Below, in pieces: positions 24,248 to 34,424 of a stretch of 64,000 nucleotides of DNA. Under the pieces are notes generated by a model that had not been told where the DNA came from, did no database searches, and saw only the letters and a program-made list of their open reading frames with translations. The stretch comes from Excoecaria cochinchinensis (taxonomy: Eukaryota > Streptophyta > Magnoliopsida > Malpighiales > Euphorbiaceae), in assembly GCA_947683425.1 (NCBI GenBank), contig CANTUQ010000055.1, forward strand, positions 5,382,001-5,446,000, written 5' to 3'. The translations under genes were made by a program, and so were the position numbers. Position 1 is the stretch's first letter. The number at the start of each line of letters is the position of its first letter.

Positions 24248-24497
24248 TGGCATGCTCAATTATCTCTTAACCTAGCTATGTTAGGTTCCTTAACCATTAT
24301 TGTGGCTCACCATATGTATTCCATGCCCCCTTATCCATATTTAGCTACTGACTATAGTACACAACTATTATTGTTCACATATCACATGTGGATTGGTGGA
24401 TTTCTCATATTTGGTGTTGCTGTGCATGCAGCCATTTTTATGGTAAGAGACTATGATACAACTACTCGATACAATGATCTATTAGATTGTGTCCTTA
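24248..24497 (+). pseudogene. psaA: Nuclear insertion of plastid DNA: internal fragment of psaA
   Basis: The translation WHAQLSLNLAMLGSLTIIVA, then HHMYSMPPYPYLATDY and HMWIGGFLI, then VRDYDTTTRYNDLLD is unmistakably the middle of PsaA, the P700 chlorophyll a apoprotein A1 of photosystem I. Only about 83 of roughly 750 residues are present, and both ends stop abruptly in unrelated sequence. The frame is still open, but several conserved residues are changed (for example Tyr for the second His of the usual THHMW, and Cys for Arg near the end), so it is a decaying non-functional copy. Mitochondrial DNA of plastid origin is an alternative immediate source. Confidence 0.93.
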
Positions 24498-25119
24498 ATT
24501 GTTGAGAATTGTCAAAGAATAGGCACCTCGATTTAATATTTGTACCTGTTATTTATTCTTCTAATAACTATATTGATTATATTAATTAATATATTAATAT
24601 TATATTATATTATATTTTCATGCTGGTAAAACATCTTTTTGTGATTCTCTGATCGTTTCTCAATTCTCTACATTGTCTCCTAGTCTAGCTGCCTCGTGCT
24701 CGTCCATGACTATCTTTTTCGGTAAGTGTTCATCAGTCTTTTTCCCTTCCAATTCCTTCTTCGGATGTGACAGATAGAGGCAGCTCTTCAAGCACATTGG
24801 GGATACCATTATAAACACTTTACTATGTATAGATCGAGGTTGGACTCAATAAGAAGACTTGAAAATGGCAGATCTTAGACCAGGAAGAAAAGTGTGAAAA
24901 AAAAGCTTTTCTCAATCTAATTTAGAATAGGGTAAAGAAATGAATGAAAGAGAAAGAAAGGACTAGACTCTCTCCTAAGCAAAGAGCAAGCGCTTAAGGT
25001 AAATAATCTAAAAGAAGAAGCAGCATGTGAATTCCATTTTCCTTTTCCTTTTCCTGCGAGCTCTTATCCAAGTGTGTTAACAGCCAATAAGGCAAATTAT
25101 ACATGCATCAACAAAAATC

Positions 25120-25650
25120 CTAAAGAGAACCTAAAGGCTCGCATTTTTCCCCAGAAGGTGTCAGCTCATCTAAAGAAGGCAAAATGACCACAGAGCTGGT
25201 AAGCTCTTAGGAGTGCTCCGCGACATACTTTAAAAGCTTTTCTATATCTGGTTTAAATAGATCAAGCTGAAAAGCCAAGTCTTTGAGGTTGTTGGCCTTG
25301 TCTAATTGAAACAAGCTTATGCCAAATCCTCATTTTCTTTGGATCAAGAAGAACTTCTCCTTGTAGCCCTTAGCAAAAGAGGGCAAAGAAAATAGGTTCC
25401 TCTTATTTTTGCCCATGAAGAAATACTCTGTGCCATTCTCTCAGCCAGAAAGATAGAATAAAAATGTGAAGAGCTCTAAGGAAAGGACAATGTCAAGATG
25501 TCTATATAGGACTTTAAAGCAGGCGATTGTCCTCCATAAGCCCATAGGATGTTGATGTTGAACGGATAGAGTAGGAACTGTAAGCCATAATCCAAATAAG
25601 GCTGATGGCAGATGAACCATTTGTTGTCCTTTCCGAACGATACCTCTCAC
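25120..25650 (-). pseudogene. Antisense extra ORF: putative gypsy-type transposon domain (PF04195-like), three in-frame stops
   Basis: One minus-strand frame runs from about 25650 to TAG at 25120-25122. It contains RGIVRKGQQMVHLPSALFGL, PMGLWRTIACFKVLYRHLD, then LSLELFTFLFYLSG, ENGTEYFFMGKNKRNLF and FAKGYKEKFFLIQ. The layout (LP-x-h, a WRTI helix, LCR/LYRHLD-type helix, SLELF-x-FLF, then a W/Y-YFF strand and GWK/GYKEKFF) matches the plant PF04195 'putative gypsy type transposon' family. In-frame stops at 25441-25443, 25330-25332 and 25207-25209 interrupt it, yet the frame is kept throughout. The family call comes from memory of the pattern and needs a profile search. Confidence 0.6.
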
Positions 25651-25677
25651 ATCGACATTGAAAGAGGATAAGACAGA

Positions 25678-25986
25678 ATGGCCACATCCTTAGGCAAGTT
25701 ATATCTTCTCTTCAGTCAATTCATTTTTAAGGTAGAAAGTTTTGTATGCCTAGTTATAAGCTTCCTAGTTCTATATTCTATAAGGAAGCTAGTATATAAA
25801 TCTAAATCTAAATTTAAAGGGCTACTAAGGGCCATTTTTATTGGAAAGGGAGTGAAAAATGAATTTTATATTTTCTCCCAAGAAGCATATCCTAAGTTAC
25901 TAGTAGTAGAAGATGAAGAATATGAAGATTTGCAAGAAATTGTAAAGGAAATCTTGAAAATAGAAAAAGAGTTTGAAGCTTTGTAA
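25678..25986 (+). CDS. Small ORF of unknown function (102 aa), doubtful
   Basis: ATG at 25678 opens a frame with a hydrophobic segment at about residues 18-37 (FVCLVISFLVLYS), a basic stretch (residues 39-55) and an acidic, helical C-terminus (VVEDEEYEDLQEIVKEILK). It lies between the antisense extra ORF and the polypurine tract of the same element, on the element's sense strand. I recognise no family. It could be a chance ORF; the amphipathic C-terminus and clean stop are the only points in favour. Confidence 0.2.
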   Translation: MATSLGKLYLLFSQFIFKVESFVCLVISFLVLYSIRKLVYKSKSKFKGLLRAIFIGKGVKNEFYIFSQEAYPKLLVVEDEEYEDLQEIVKEILKIEKEFEAL

Positions 25987-26371
25987 AAGTAAAAATGAAA
26001 TGGATTTTATCTATTTATAGGAAAGAGGTAACTTCCTCAACAAGCCAAGCATTTATCCCTAGGCTGCCACAAGTAAGAAAACGGTTGGCTGACCCAAAAA
26101 ATGAAGTGTCAGTAAATTGTAACGACACCAACTTCAAATGCCGGCGACCCAAAAAGTGAAGGGTTGTAATAAAGGACACAGCTGATGAAGCATCGTCATA
26201 TTGAGCGTGATTGACGAAATGTCCCTTATAAATACACTAAAAACTGACTCAATGGTTGGGAATGCAAAAAGACAAGCTCAGAATTTGACATTCAAAATTC
26301 AAAATTAAAATTTGGTAAATTGAACTGCCAAAGATTTCAAAACTGCACTTGTTGATCCGATCAGATCTTTC

Positions 26372-26384
26372 AGGGGGGGACAAA
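26372..26384 (+). promoter_or_regulatory. Polypurine tract of a Ty3/gypsy element
   Basis: AGGGGGGGACAAA lies immediately before the LTR start TGATGATACC at 26385, the expected site for plus-strand priming in reverse transcription. Confidence 0.7.
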
Positions 26385-26850
26385 TGATGATACCAATTAT
26401 TTTCTGAGCCTGATCTATTCTCAACCCAAGGCCCAATACAAGACAAACCAACATCCAATCAGCTTAAGGCCCAGCGCATTACAGGCAACCACCCAATGAT
26501 TTGACGGCATGCAGGCTATCCAATTGGACTGATAAGGGGTATGCCCTATTAAAGTCCACTTACACACTCCACTATGCATACCTAGTTACATCACAGTAGC
26601 CCACACCGCCTACCTACTCTCTCCACCTGAGCAACCCACTCCCAGCGCTTATACGTGGCTTCTCACGTACACCATAAAAGCACAAAGCACAGTGGAATTA
26701 GGTATTAAAATCTTGAGATATTCTCTCTCTACATTCTCTCTCTAAAAGTATTACTGACTTAAGTTTCAAATTGCTCACGCTTGGTCAGATCGGGCACCTC
26801 TTATTATAGGTCCAACAGTTTTGACTATCCGATCGGCTATCCATTTATTC
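26385..26850 (+). mobile_element. 3' LTR of a Ty3/gypsy element (third family), right end approximate
   Basis: It starts TGATGATACCAATTA after a polypurine tract. The interior has a plausible transcription and polyadenylation layout (CACCATAAAAGCAC at about 26670, CT-rich repeats at 26720-26750). A TACTGACTTAAG motif, common near Tat-type LTR ends, lies at 26751-26762. The exact 3' end and TSD were not found, so the right boundary is uncertain by tens of bases. The family differs from L1 and L2. Confidence 0.55.
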
Positions 26851-27689
26851 CATCCGGCCTTGTTTCACTTTTGATCTTTTAGGAATTATCTATTATTTTT
26901 AATAAATAGAAATTGGAGCGAAATTCAAGAATTGTGTTTGAAGGATCACATGCTAATGCTATAATTTTGCTAATAATAAAATAATATATAGTTAAATTAA
27001 TATAATAATAAAATAATTAAAAATTAATTTAGGTTGAAAAAGTTTCTATAAAAGGATCGTGAAATAATATTATTATTGATAAAAAATAAAAAAAAATATT
27101 ATAAGAGGAAATCCCATATAATATAATAAGAAATTCAAGAAAATGATGGCAATTTGGCAAGGTAAGATTATAAACATAAACTAATTTTAATAGAATTACA
27201 GTACAAATATTATTATTTGAAATTGCTTTTTAATTATTTTCATCTCTTTTAAATTTTAAGACTTTGAGATTGATATTAATTTTAATAAAAATAACTTACT
27301 ATGTCTATCTAAGTAGTTTTTTTTTCTAATATCATGACAAATGTTTGTCTAACAAAATAATAATAAATAATAAAAGGTTAACTGAGTGTTATTAAAATAA
27401 TAAAAGGTTATTTAAATCTAAAAAAATTTTATTCTATTTTGTACTTGTATATATAGTATAGATATATATTAATGAGCAAATTGTTACTTTATTTGATCAC
27501 ATCAATTTTATCTTTTAACTTGTAAAATTGAGTCGATTATGTACACATTTAAATGAATTGGTTAAAATTGAAATCTTCTTTCTATTAACTCTTACATATA
27601 GAGACCTCAAATTCAAACATATATTCTATCAATTTATTCTTTCAAATCTCATTTATTCTTTCTATCAATTTTTGACTTGCAATTCCACA
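26851..27689. other. AT-rich intergenic DNA, nothing recognised
   Basis: Long runs of A, T and ATAAT with no open frame of note, no inverted repeat pair and no clear similarity to other parts of the window. Confidence 0.6.
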
Positions 27690-28325
27690 TAGGGATGAAA
27701 AAAAAACCTAAATTTTGGTTAATCGAAAAATCGATCTGAAATTGAACCAATTTTAGGTTAAACAAATTGAAAATTTAGTTAACAATTTTTAAAAATAAAA
27801 ATCAGTGGTTAACCATTGACTAATAGTTAAGCAATGTATATATATACATATATTTTATATATTATTTTTTATTTTTACGCATAAATTTTTCAATATTTTT
27901 ATAATTTATAAACATTATGATATATGATTTTCTAAAATATTATTTTAATACAATATTTTTAGTAAATAAACATTAAAATTATCTTTTTGTTACAATTATT
28001 TATTCATTATATGTGTATAATTAACACTCTATTGTTTGTTTCATATTGAATATATTCAATTATTACAATTAATTATGAAAATTTAGCTTTTCTTTTGATT
28101 ATTTTAATGGATATTATATTATATTTGATTTGTATTTTTCATTTTTGAAGCCTTTTTAACTATTAAAAACAACATTACAAATTGTATATTTTATTAAATT
28201 TATATGTTAAAATTCTTTAATGGTTAACAAGTAAATCGATCAAAAAAAATAATGGTTAACCGAAGTTAATGGATTAGTTAATAAAATTGTTAATAGATCG
28301 ATTAACCGGTCCATACTCACCCCTA
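27690..28325. mobile_element. Small hAT-like (Ac-type ends) element, 636 bp
   Basis: The left end TAGGGATGAAA and right end CTCACCCCTA (inverse TAGGGGTGAG) form short inverted repeats of the Ac/Ds type. The subterminal DNA has inverted GGTTAACCGA-like blocks (27770-27830 and 28210-28310). Flanking 8-mers ATTCCACA and ATTTTACT agree at only 5 of 8 positions, so the TSD is decayed or absent. Related sequence starts at 37358. Confidence 0.6.
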
Positions 28326-29563
28326 ATTTTACTTGCATATTTAATTCGAGGTTACACATGTAAAAGTAGATGAAATCAGAATTTCAATTTTAACTAATTT
28401 ATTTATTAGGCTTGTCGAACAAATGATGTCAAGTCAATTTTGGGTCGGATCAATTTCGTATCACTATTTTCGGATCGAATCGGTCAACTATCAAGTCAAT
28501 TTTGGGTCGTATCAATTTCGTATCACTATTTTCGGATCGAATCGGTCAACTATCAAGTCAAATTCAATTTTTCAACATCAAACTAATTGTTAAATTTTTA
28601 AATTATCAACTCAACTTTTAATCTCATATTTATTAAAAAAATATAAATATATCTTTATTACTTTTAAATTTTAATAATAATAATATTTGCAAATTCAAAA
28701 AAAAATTACTAAAAGAATACTTTGGACATATATTATAAAGACAACTCAATTAAAATATCATTTTATTTTAATTAACTTATTCAAATAAATAAAACAATAA
28801 TAATAATTCATTATATATATGGACATGTTTATATGCATTTATGTACATATGATTATTCATAAATGCATACATATATGTATATGTTATATGCATTTATCTC
28901 TGTACATACGTACATGCATATATATATATATTCAAAACGATATCGTTTCACAAAACATGATGAGTTCAATTTCGGAGAAATTGAAAAAAGAAATAATATA
29001 ATTTATGCCAGTATAAATTATTTATATATTAAAAAAATGACACAAATAGGTAAAATTGAGAGTTTAAATTTTATAAAAAAAAATGTTTGAATGATCAGCT
29101 GAATTAAAAAAAAAACAGCCTCGAATCGAAGCATTCGAGTTACGGATCTTATCAAATTTGACTTTATTTTTTCAAATCGGATTTCAAGTCAAAATCAAAG
29201 ATTTGAGAGGTAAATTTTACACTATATCTATAGTCTATTAGTTAACTAATGGTAATCTGGTTATGCACCTTTTTTTCTCAATTCTGATTTTGGATCAAAG
29301 CCAATATTTGATTATCCATGGAAAAAAAATCAGTACAGAAGGTTGTTGGTTTCTCAAGAAAAAGAGCAGTTGAGAAAGAAAACAAAAAATAAAAAGAATT
29401 CCCTAGAAGAGGAATTGTTGCTCACCATGGTAACTTTCTACAAATTGACAAGGAAAAATATTTTATTTTATTTTTGCATTAGCTCTCTCCATAAAATAAT
29501 AAATAAATAAATAAATAAAATTATAATAATAATAATTCTCAAATTGAGTCATTATTAAATTAA
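28326..29563. other. AT-rich DNA with a 62 bp duplication; no gene recognised
   Basis: It holds the duplicated 62 bp unit at 28429-28552, an ATATAT/ACATAC-rich stretch (28810-28935) and an inverted TCGAATCGAAGCATTCGAG at about 29118-29136. No coding frame of note and no identified element ends. Confidence 0.5.
28429..28552. repeat. 62 bp tandem duplication
   Basis: Two nearly identical copies start TCAAGTCAATTTTGGGTCG at 28429 and 28491. A third partial start (TCAAGTCAAATT) follows at 28553. One GG/GT difference separates the two full copies. Confidence 0.93.
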
Positions 29564-30680
29564 TTTTTAATATGCAATTTGCCCCTTCAATTTGTTATTG
29601 CTTGTCATACTACCCCTTTAACTTACAAGTTTACCGATTAAACACATGAATTTGATTATTTATTTATATATTAAAAAAGCTTATTGCTGACTGTGCAGCT
29701 CATGTGGCATGAAAAATGGTGAAGTGGCATGAGAATGTACCCTTCATGCATTGGAGACGCATGAATGGTGTAATAAAAAAAACGAAAAAGAAAAAATGAT
29801 CTCTATCCAGCACCGATCCTCCGCCATCTCCTCCTCCTCCTCCTTCACCGTTCCGATTTTCTCTCTTTCTATCTCCCGTCATTAATACTTTAATTTCCTT
29901 TTAATTTTTAGTGAAACAATCATATGATTATTACACATTCAAAAGAAGGCAACATATTCAATTCTTCCTTTTAAAATCACACAGAAAATTTAAAATCTAA
30001 ACTCAAAACGGAATTCATATTCTTCAAGCTCTATAATTTTATTTTGCAATAAAATACTTTAAGCTTTATCAAATTAAATAAAATACATGCATTTGTAATT
30101 CTAATCAAAGATTAGGCAAAAACACCCAAATTTATGTATATGGCATCCCAGATTTCATCTATAACCATATGTAAAAAAAATAAATCGTCTGGATCTGCAT
30201 CATCTGGTGGAGGCGCTACTGGTGAGGTATGGGCTGGCTGCTATGACGGTGTGATGGCACGATAAGCATCCACACCTCACTTGTCGAAACTACCACTAGA
30301 AAGAGAGAGAGAGGGAAGAGAAACCAGAGGCGAGAGAAAAGGGAGAGAGAAAGAGAATGCTTGTTAGAGCTACCACCGGAGAGAGAGAGAGTGAAGAGAG
30401 ATACTAGAAGCCAGAGAGAGAGAGAGGGGGGAAGAGATAGAGAAAATGGTGGATCTGTAATTTAAGTTAATTATTTTTAATCCATATGTGATTTAATTAT
30501 TGGGCCAAATGAGGTATCATCCATGTTAGACGTTTGAAGTTCACGCACTAGATCCACTTCAATTATGTGTTTATTATGTCCATTAAATTCAATTTTAGGT
30601 GTTCAACTGGTAAACGTATAAATTAGAAGGGCGACTTGACAATTCATTACAAATTGAAAGGGCAATTTATATATTAAACC
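29564..30680. mobile_element. Mutator-like element with long inverted repeats, 1117 bp
   Basis: A perfect 9 bp TSD TTAAATTAA (29555-29563 and 30681-30689) flanks inverted repeats of about 100 bp: TTTAATATGCAATTTGCCCC at the left against GGTTTAATATATAAATTGCC inverted from the right, with similarity continuing past CGTTTACC and AAACACA. A 9 bp TSD and long inverted repeats are Mutator hallmarks. There is no transposase. The interior has a CCGCCATCTCCTCCTCC run (29820-29845) and a GC-richer patch (30185-30290), both unlike the flanks. Confidence 0.85.
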
Positions 30681-31433
30681 TTAAATTAATATACATTAGT
30701 TCCTTTCTAAATAGTACTAACGGAAGTGTACATCACACAACGTCCAACTCGCATTAACAACAAATGAAACTCATATGGCCCCACTTAACATATTTAAATA
30801 ATTATTATTTTTTTTTTAATATTAGCTTAATACATTAGTATATACAATTGATATTACCAAACAAAATCAGAAAATAGCATTTCAACATTTCCTCACCAAA
30901 CAAACGAATTTCAAATGAATTTAATTTACATGGAAGTTTCAAAACGAACCAGAATTAGCAAAATTTAACTTCTATCCACCAAAAACAAGAAATTTATTTG
31001 ATTACTTCTTTATCATGTATAACAATTAGCCAAATCAAAACCTTATTTCTGGGGAAACACGGCTTGTAAGCCGTGTAGATAAATCTACATTATATATATG
31101 AAATTCAATTAGCAAGAAAGAAATTGAAGAAAAAAATGGAAATCAATAAAAATACCCTATTTACAGAAAGAGTTGAAGGTGTTGAGTGGGAGAATTCTTC
31201 TACTCTAATCAAATCCCCAAATTAGCTATCCAAGAATACACATTTAATATCAATTTTTGAATCAGTGAATACCAGCATCCCCCATCTTTATAACCACCAT
31301 AACTAAGAATTTGCAAGAAGAGCTAAATCTTCTCTTCTCAATCTGCATTTTCTCCCTAAAATTCTAAAGGAATTTCCATTCACTCTCTAAAATCTCTAAA
31401 TCAACCTTTTTTACACTTTTTGGTCTCTATCAA
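30681..31433. other. Intergenic DNA upstream of a possible exon
   Basis: AT-rich with no repeat ends. A TATATATATG box at 31091 and a pyrimidine-rich stretch at 31320-31430 precede the ATG at 31434, as a promoter and 5' leader might. A perfect hairpin lies at 31058-31077. Confidence 0.35.
31058..31077. repeat. Perfect 9 bp hairpin with 2 bp loop
   Basis: ACACGGCTT, GT, AAGCCGTGT. GC-richer than its surroundings and unique in the window. Confidence 0.7.
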
Positions 31434-32731
31434 ATGAATCATTTGAACTCATTGCCTGTGGTCTACTATTGTGGGAGATTGTTTGTTTTTCCTAGATTTA
31501 ATGTACACAATCAAACCCATGAAGGAGATTTTGCTCCTATGAAATTCCAAAAGTAAGCACAAATTTCCCAGCTTAAATTCATCCTATATCTGCCTTCACA
31601 GTATATTGATCGATCTTGAAAATTGCTTTTTTTCTTTTTAAGTTCACAATGTATGCTAGTGGCTTTGATTATTTTTGTTGGTATGATGAAGAGTTTTCAG
31701 ATTAAGCCAAAAGAATTATTGGGTGTTTGTTAAAGAAGATCAAGGAGTTTGAAGGGGATTTTGTGTCTTCTTTTTTATGTTTTCATTTTTGTTGTTAATG
31801 ATGTAATTATATGGAAATATTTTGTTGGGTTATCTGTAGGGGTCAGCGATAGTCAGTTCGGTTCAATAACCAAACCGAAATAACCAAAAACCAATTTACT
31901 AGGATTTGACAAACCAAACCGAATCAAAATCATATAATAACTGAACTTAAACCGAACCGATTTTTTTAGTTCGGTTCGGTTAATCAATAAAACCGAAATT
32001 TCAAAATTATAATTAAAGCATTATCTAAAAATTATACAAAATTACAAATCATAAAACTAAAATAAAAACTTATAAATTAAAAAATGTACATATATTTAAT
32101 TTAAGTTCAAGCCCCTTAGATTGAATTAAAAAGTACAAAAATAAAATTTATTTTTGTAAAAATTGAAAAAAATAACATATATTAATAATTATTCGGTCAG
32201 TTCGGTTTTTGCCTTCTAAAACCAAATCGAAATAACATAAATTATTGTATTTTTGAAATCAAAATCGAACCAAATAGCCGAAAAACTGAACCAAATTAAA
32301 AAAATTGGTCGGTTTGGTTCGATTTTTTAGATTGAACCTGCAACACCCCCTACGTCCCCATTGGAAGGACGCCGGAGAGTGCTACCGACGTTCACTCACA
32401 CACATGCGCACATGCACTAAGTGGAAGTATACATTCATACATAAAAACATCCGGAGATACAACGGAAATTAAAATTTTGACGAAACAGTAGCTGAACATA
32501 CAATAACTCACATACATACATACAATCATTTAGCGGAAGCAGAAGGCGAAAGATAAAACGAAAGAATAATTGAAAACTTAATTACAATAAGATCCTTACA
32601 TATAATTACATATACATAAGACTAGAGAAAAACAAAAGCCAAAATACAGAAGTTGAGCAAAATACAAAACTCCTAACTCCTATGTGGCCGACCTTGCAGA
32701 TGCGACTCGAACCAAACCATACCTGCCACCT

Positions 32732-32769
32732 GCACGGGAAAAGAACCCGTGCTAAGCGATAACGCTTAG
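32732..32769. repeat. Double hairpin of the L1 LTR
   Basis: GCACGGG...CCCGTGC directly followed by GCTAAGCGATAACGCTTAG. Confidence 0.85.
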
Positions 32770-33270
32770 TGGGGAAAAACACAAGAAATATGGGCAGCCA
32801 TTCACAATGGTCGCCAAGGCATAACACATGCAGATGGCATATGCGGACATTCATAACACATATAATATTATACTTGCATATAAAAGCCGTGCATTTAGAG
32901 GATCATAACCACATTCATATATAATCATTCAATGGCCAATGTGCATTTTCATGCAAACTAGTTCACATGCTAATCCATAATAGTTAACAGTATAAGATCA
33001 CATTTGTATACATACTGATTCACATGCTTATAACCAAAATTAATTATATTCAAACGCAGTCACAATATGGTATATATGAATAATCGCACACAATAGGCAT
33101 GTTTGAGTCACATTTAACCCATTCAGAGATTCATGATCACATTCGAATTCATAACTGACTCACATGACTGAAATCTTACACATTCGGATATTATATTCTC
33201 ATATTCATATCAGACAAAGCAAACAAAATACCTGCTGACTCAAAATAGTGGATAACGAGTATACGAACAT

Positions 33271-33385
33271 CACCTTACGGGTGCGAATCGAGTACTGACA
33301 TCACCTTATGGGTGCGAATCGAATACTGACACCACCTTACGGGTGCGAATCGAATACTGACATCACCTTATGGGTGCGAATCAAA
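33271..33385. repeat. 31 bp tandem repeat, four units
   Basis: CACCTTACGGGTGCGAATCG plus AATACTGACAT, starting at 33271, 33302, 33333 and 33364. C/T variation sits at the CpG (TTACGGG against TTATGGG). Related TACCTTACGGGTACGAATC units are at 10155-10240, 58975-59025 and, inverted, 63436-63483. Confidence 0.9.
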
Positions 33386-33842
33386 AATCAATTTCATTTT
33401 CACATTTAAAAACATTTTCATTAGGAACCTTAAACAAGATCCAAACACATTAAAGGGTTCGCGAGGAACCAAACGGGGGACCTGATCAGGGTCCAAATGT
33501 CCAAAGGGCTGCAGCTAAAAGACTTTATTAGGCATGCCTAACTATCCACTAGACTGACTCTCGCAGGTCATGCATCATTCAAATCACATGTCGAATCAGG
33601 CAGTATATAAATATCATCACACTTAATCCAGAGTATAGTAGACATATAAAGAAATTCATAATATCAGCCATGCATCATACTATTCGTATTACAAAGCATA
33701 CAATATAATTCCATCAACATGCTTTAGCACTATTTAATATTCTAAAAATTATCAGAGTCAAATATGGAAACATTATCAGGTCAATCATTAACTTAACATT
33801 CAAACTTTACTTTTAACAACTAACCACTCTTTACAAAAACAG

Positions 33843-34036
33843 GGTAGGTCACGGTCACAACCAGATTGGTTGTTACCGTGACATACCAAAACTCTCGGCA
33901 AAATGCAATCTTGGGGTATCTCACGGTGGTAACCCATTAGGTTGTCACCGTGACATACCCACACCCCAGAACAGAATGCACTTTTGGGGTACCTCACAGT
34001 GGTAACCCATTAGGTTGTCACCGTGACATACCCACT
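33843..34036. repeat. GTCACCGTGAC-type palindrome cassette in the L1 LTR
   Basis: Three imperfect inverted units of the form CACGGTGGTAACC...GGTTGTCACCGTG, repeated with GGGGTACCTCAC spacers. Two more units lie at 34770-34795 and 34843-34884. It takes the place held by TCGCGA palindromes in the 9220 copy. Confidence 0.8.
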
Positions 34037-34346
34037 GCCCAAAATAGAATGCTATTCCTCACACTTTATCATATCATTCATACCAACTATCTGTACATTT
34101 ATATAAATACTTACTTACCCGGTTGCCACAATATGGGTCTCCATTTAAAAGAGGAATTCATAAGCTAAAAGCATTAAATCACATTTATCATTATCATATT
34201 ATATAATCACTCAAATATCCACATGAACCATAATAACATCATAGATATCTTGCATACTGATACATTCTAATAACATTTATTATCAATGCATGCATCATAT
34301 AATATTGTTAGGCAATTACTTCAATCACACATTCACTGCTCATATC

Positions 34347-34348
<2 letters not shown>

Positions 34349-34422
<74 letters not shown>
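34349..34422. repeat. (AT)n microsatellite
   Basis: About 36 AT units with a single ACAT interruption at about 34377. Confidence 0.93.

Positions 34423-34424
<2 letters not shown>

Larger units (their letters stand above)
23773..26384 (+). mobile_element. 3' interior of a Ty3/gypsy element with antisense extra ORF (Tat-lineage-like)
   Basis: The stretch ends in a polypurine tract (AGGGGGGGACAAA, 26372-26384) directly before an LTR start, so the element reads on the plus strand. The decayed protein-coding DNA inside it lies on the minus strand (23931-24028 and 25120-25650). Antisense extra ORFs between pol and the 3' LTR are established for Tat-lineage elements such as Grande and RIRE2. The left end is lost against the L2 LTR. 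A psaA-derived fragment at 24248 lies in the intron-like gap between the antisense exons. Confidence 0.5.

Noticed and set aside
24600..25020. Possible mitochondrial DNA next to the psaA fragment
   Set aside because: The purine-rich stretch at 24940-24990 looked organelle-like, but no gene or clear match could be named.
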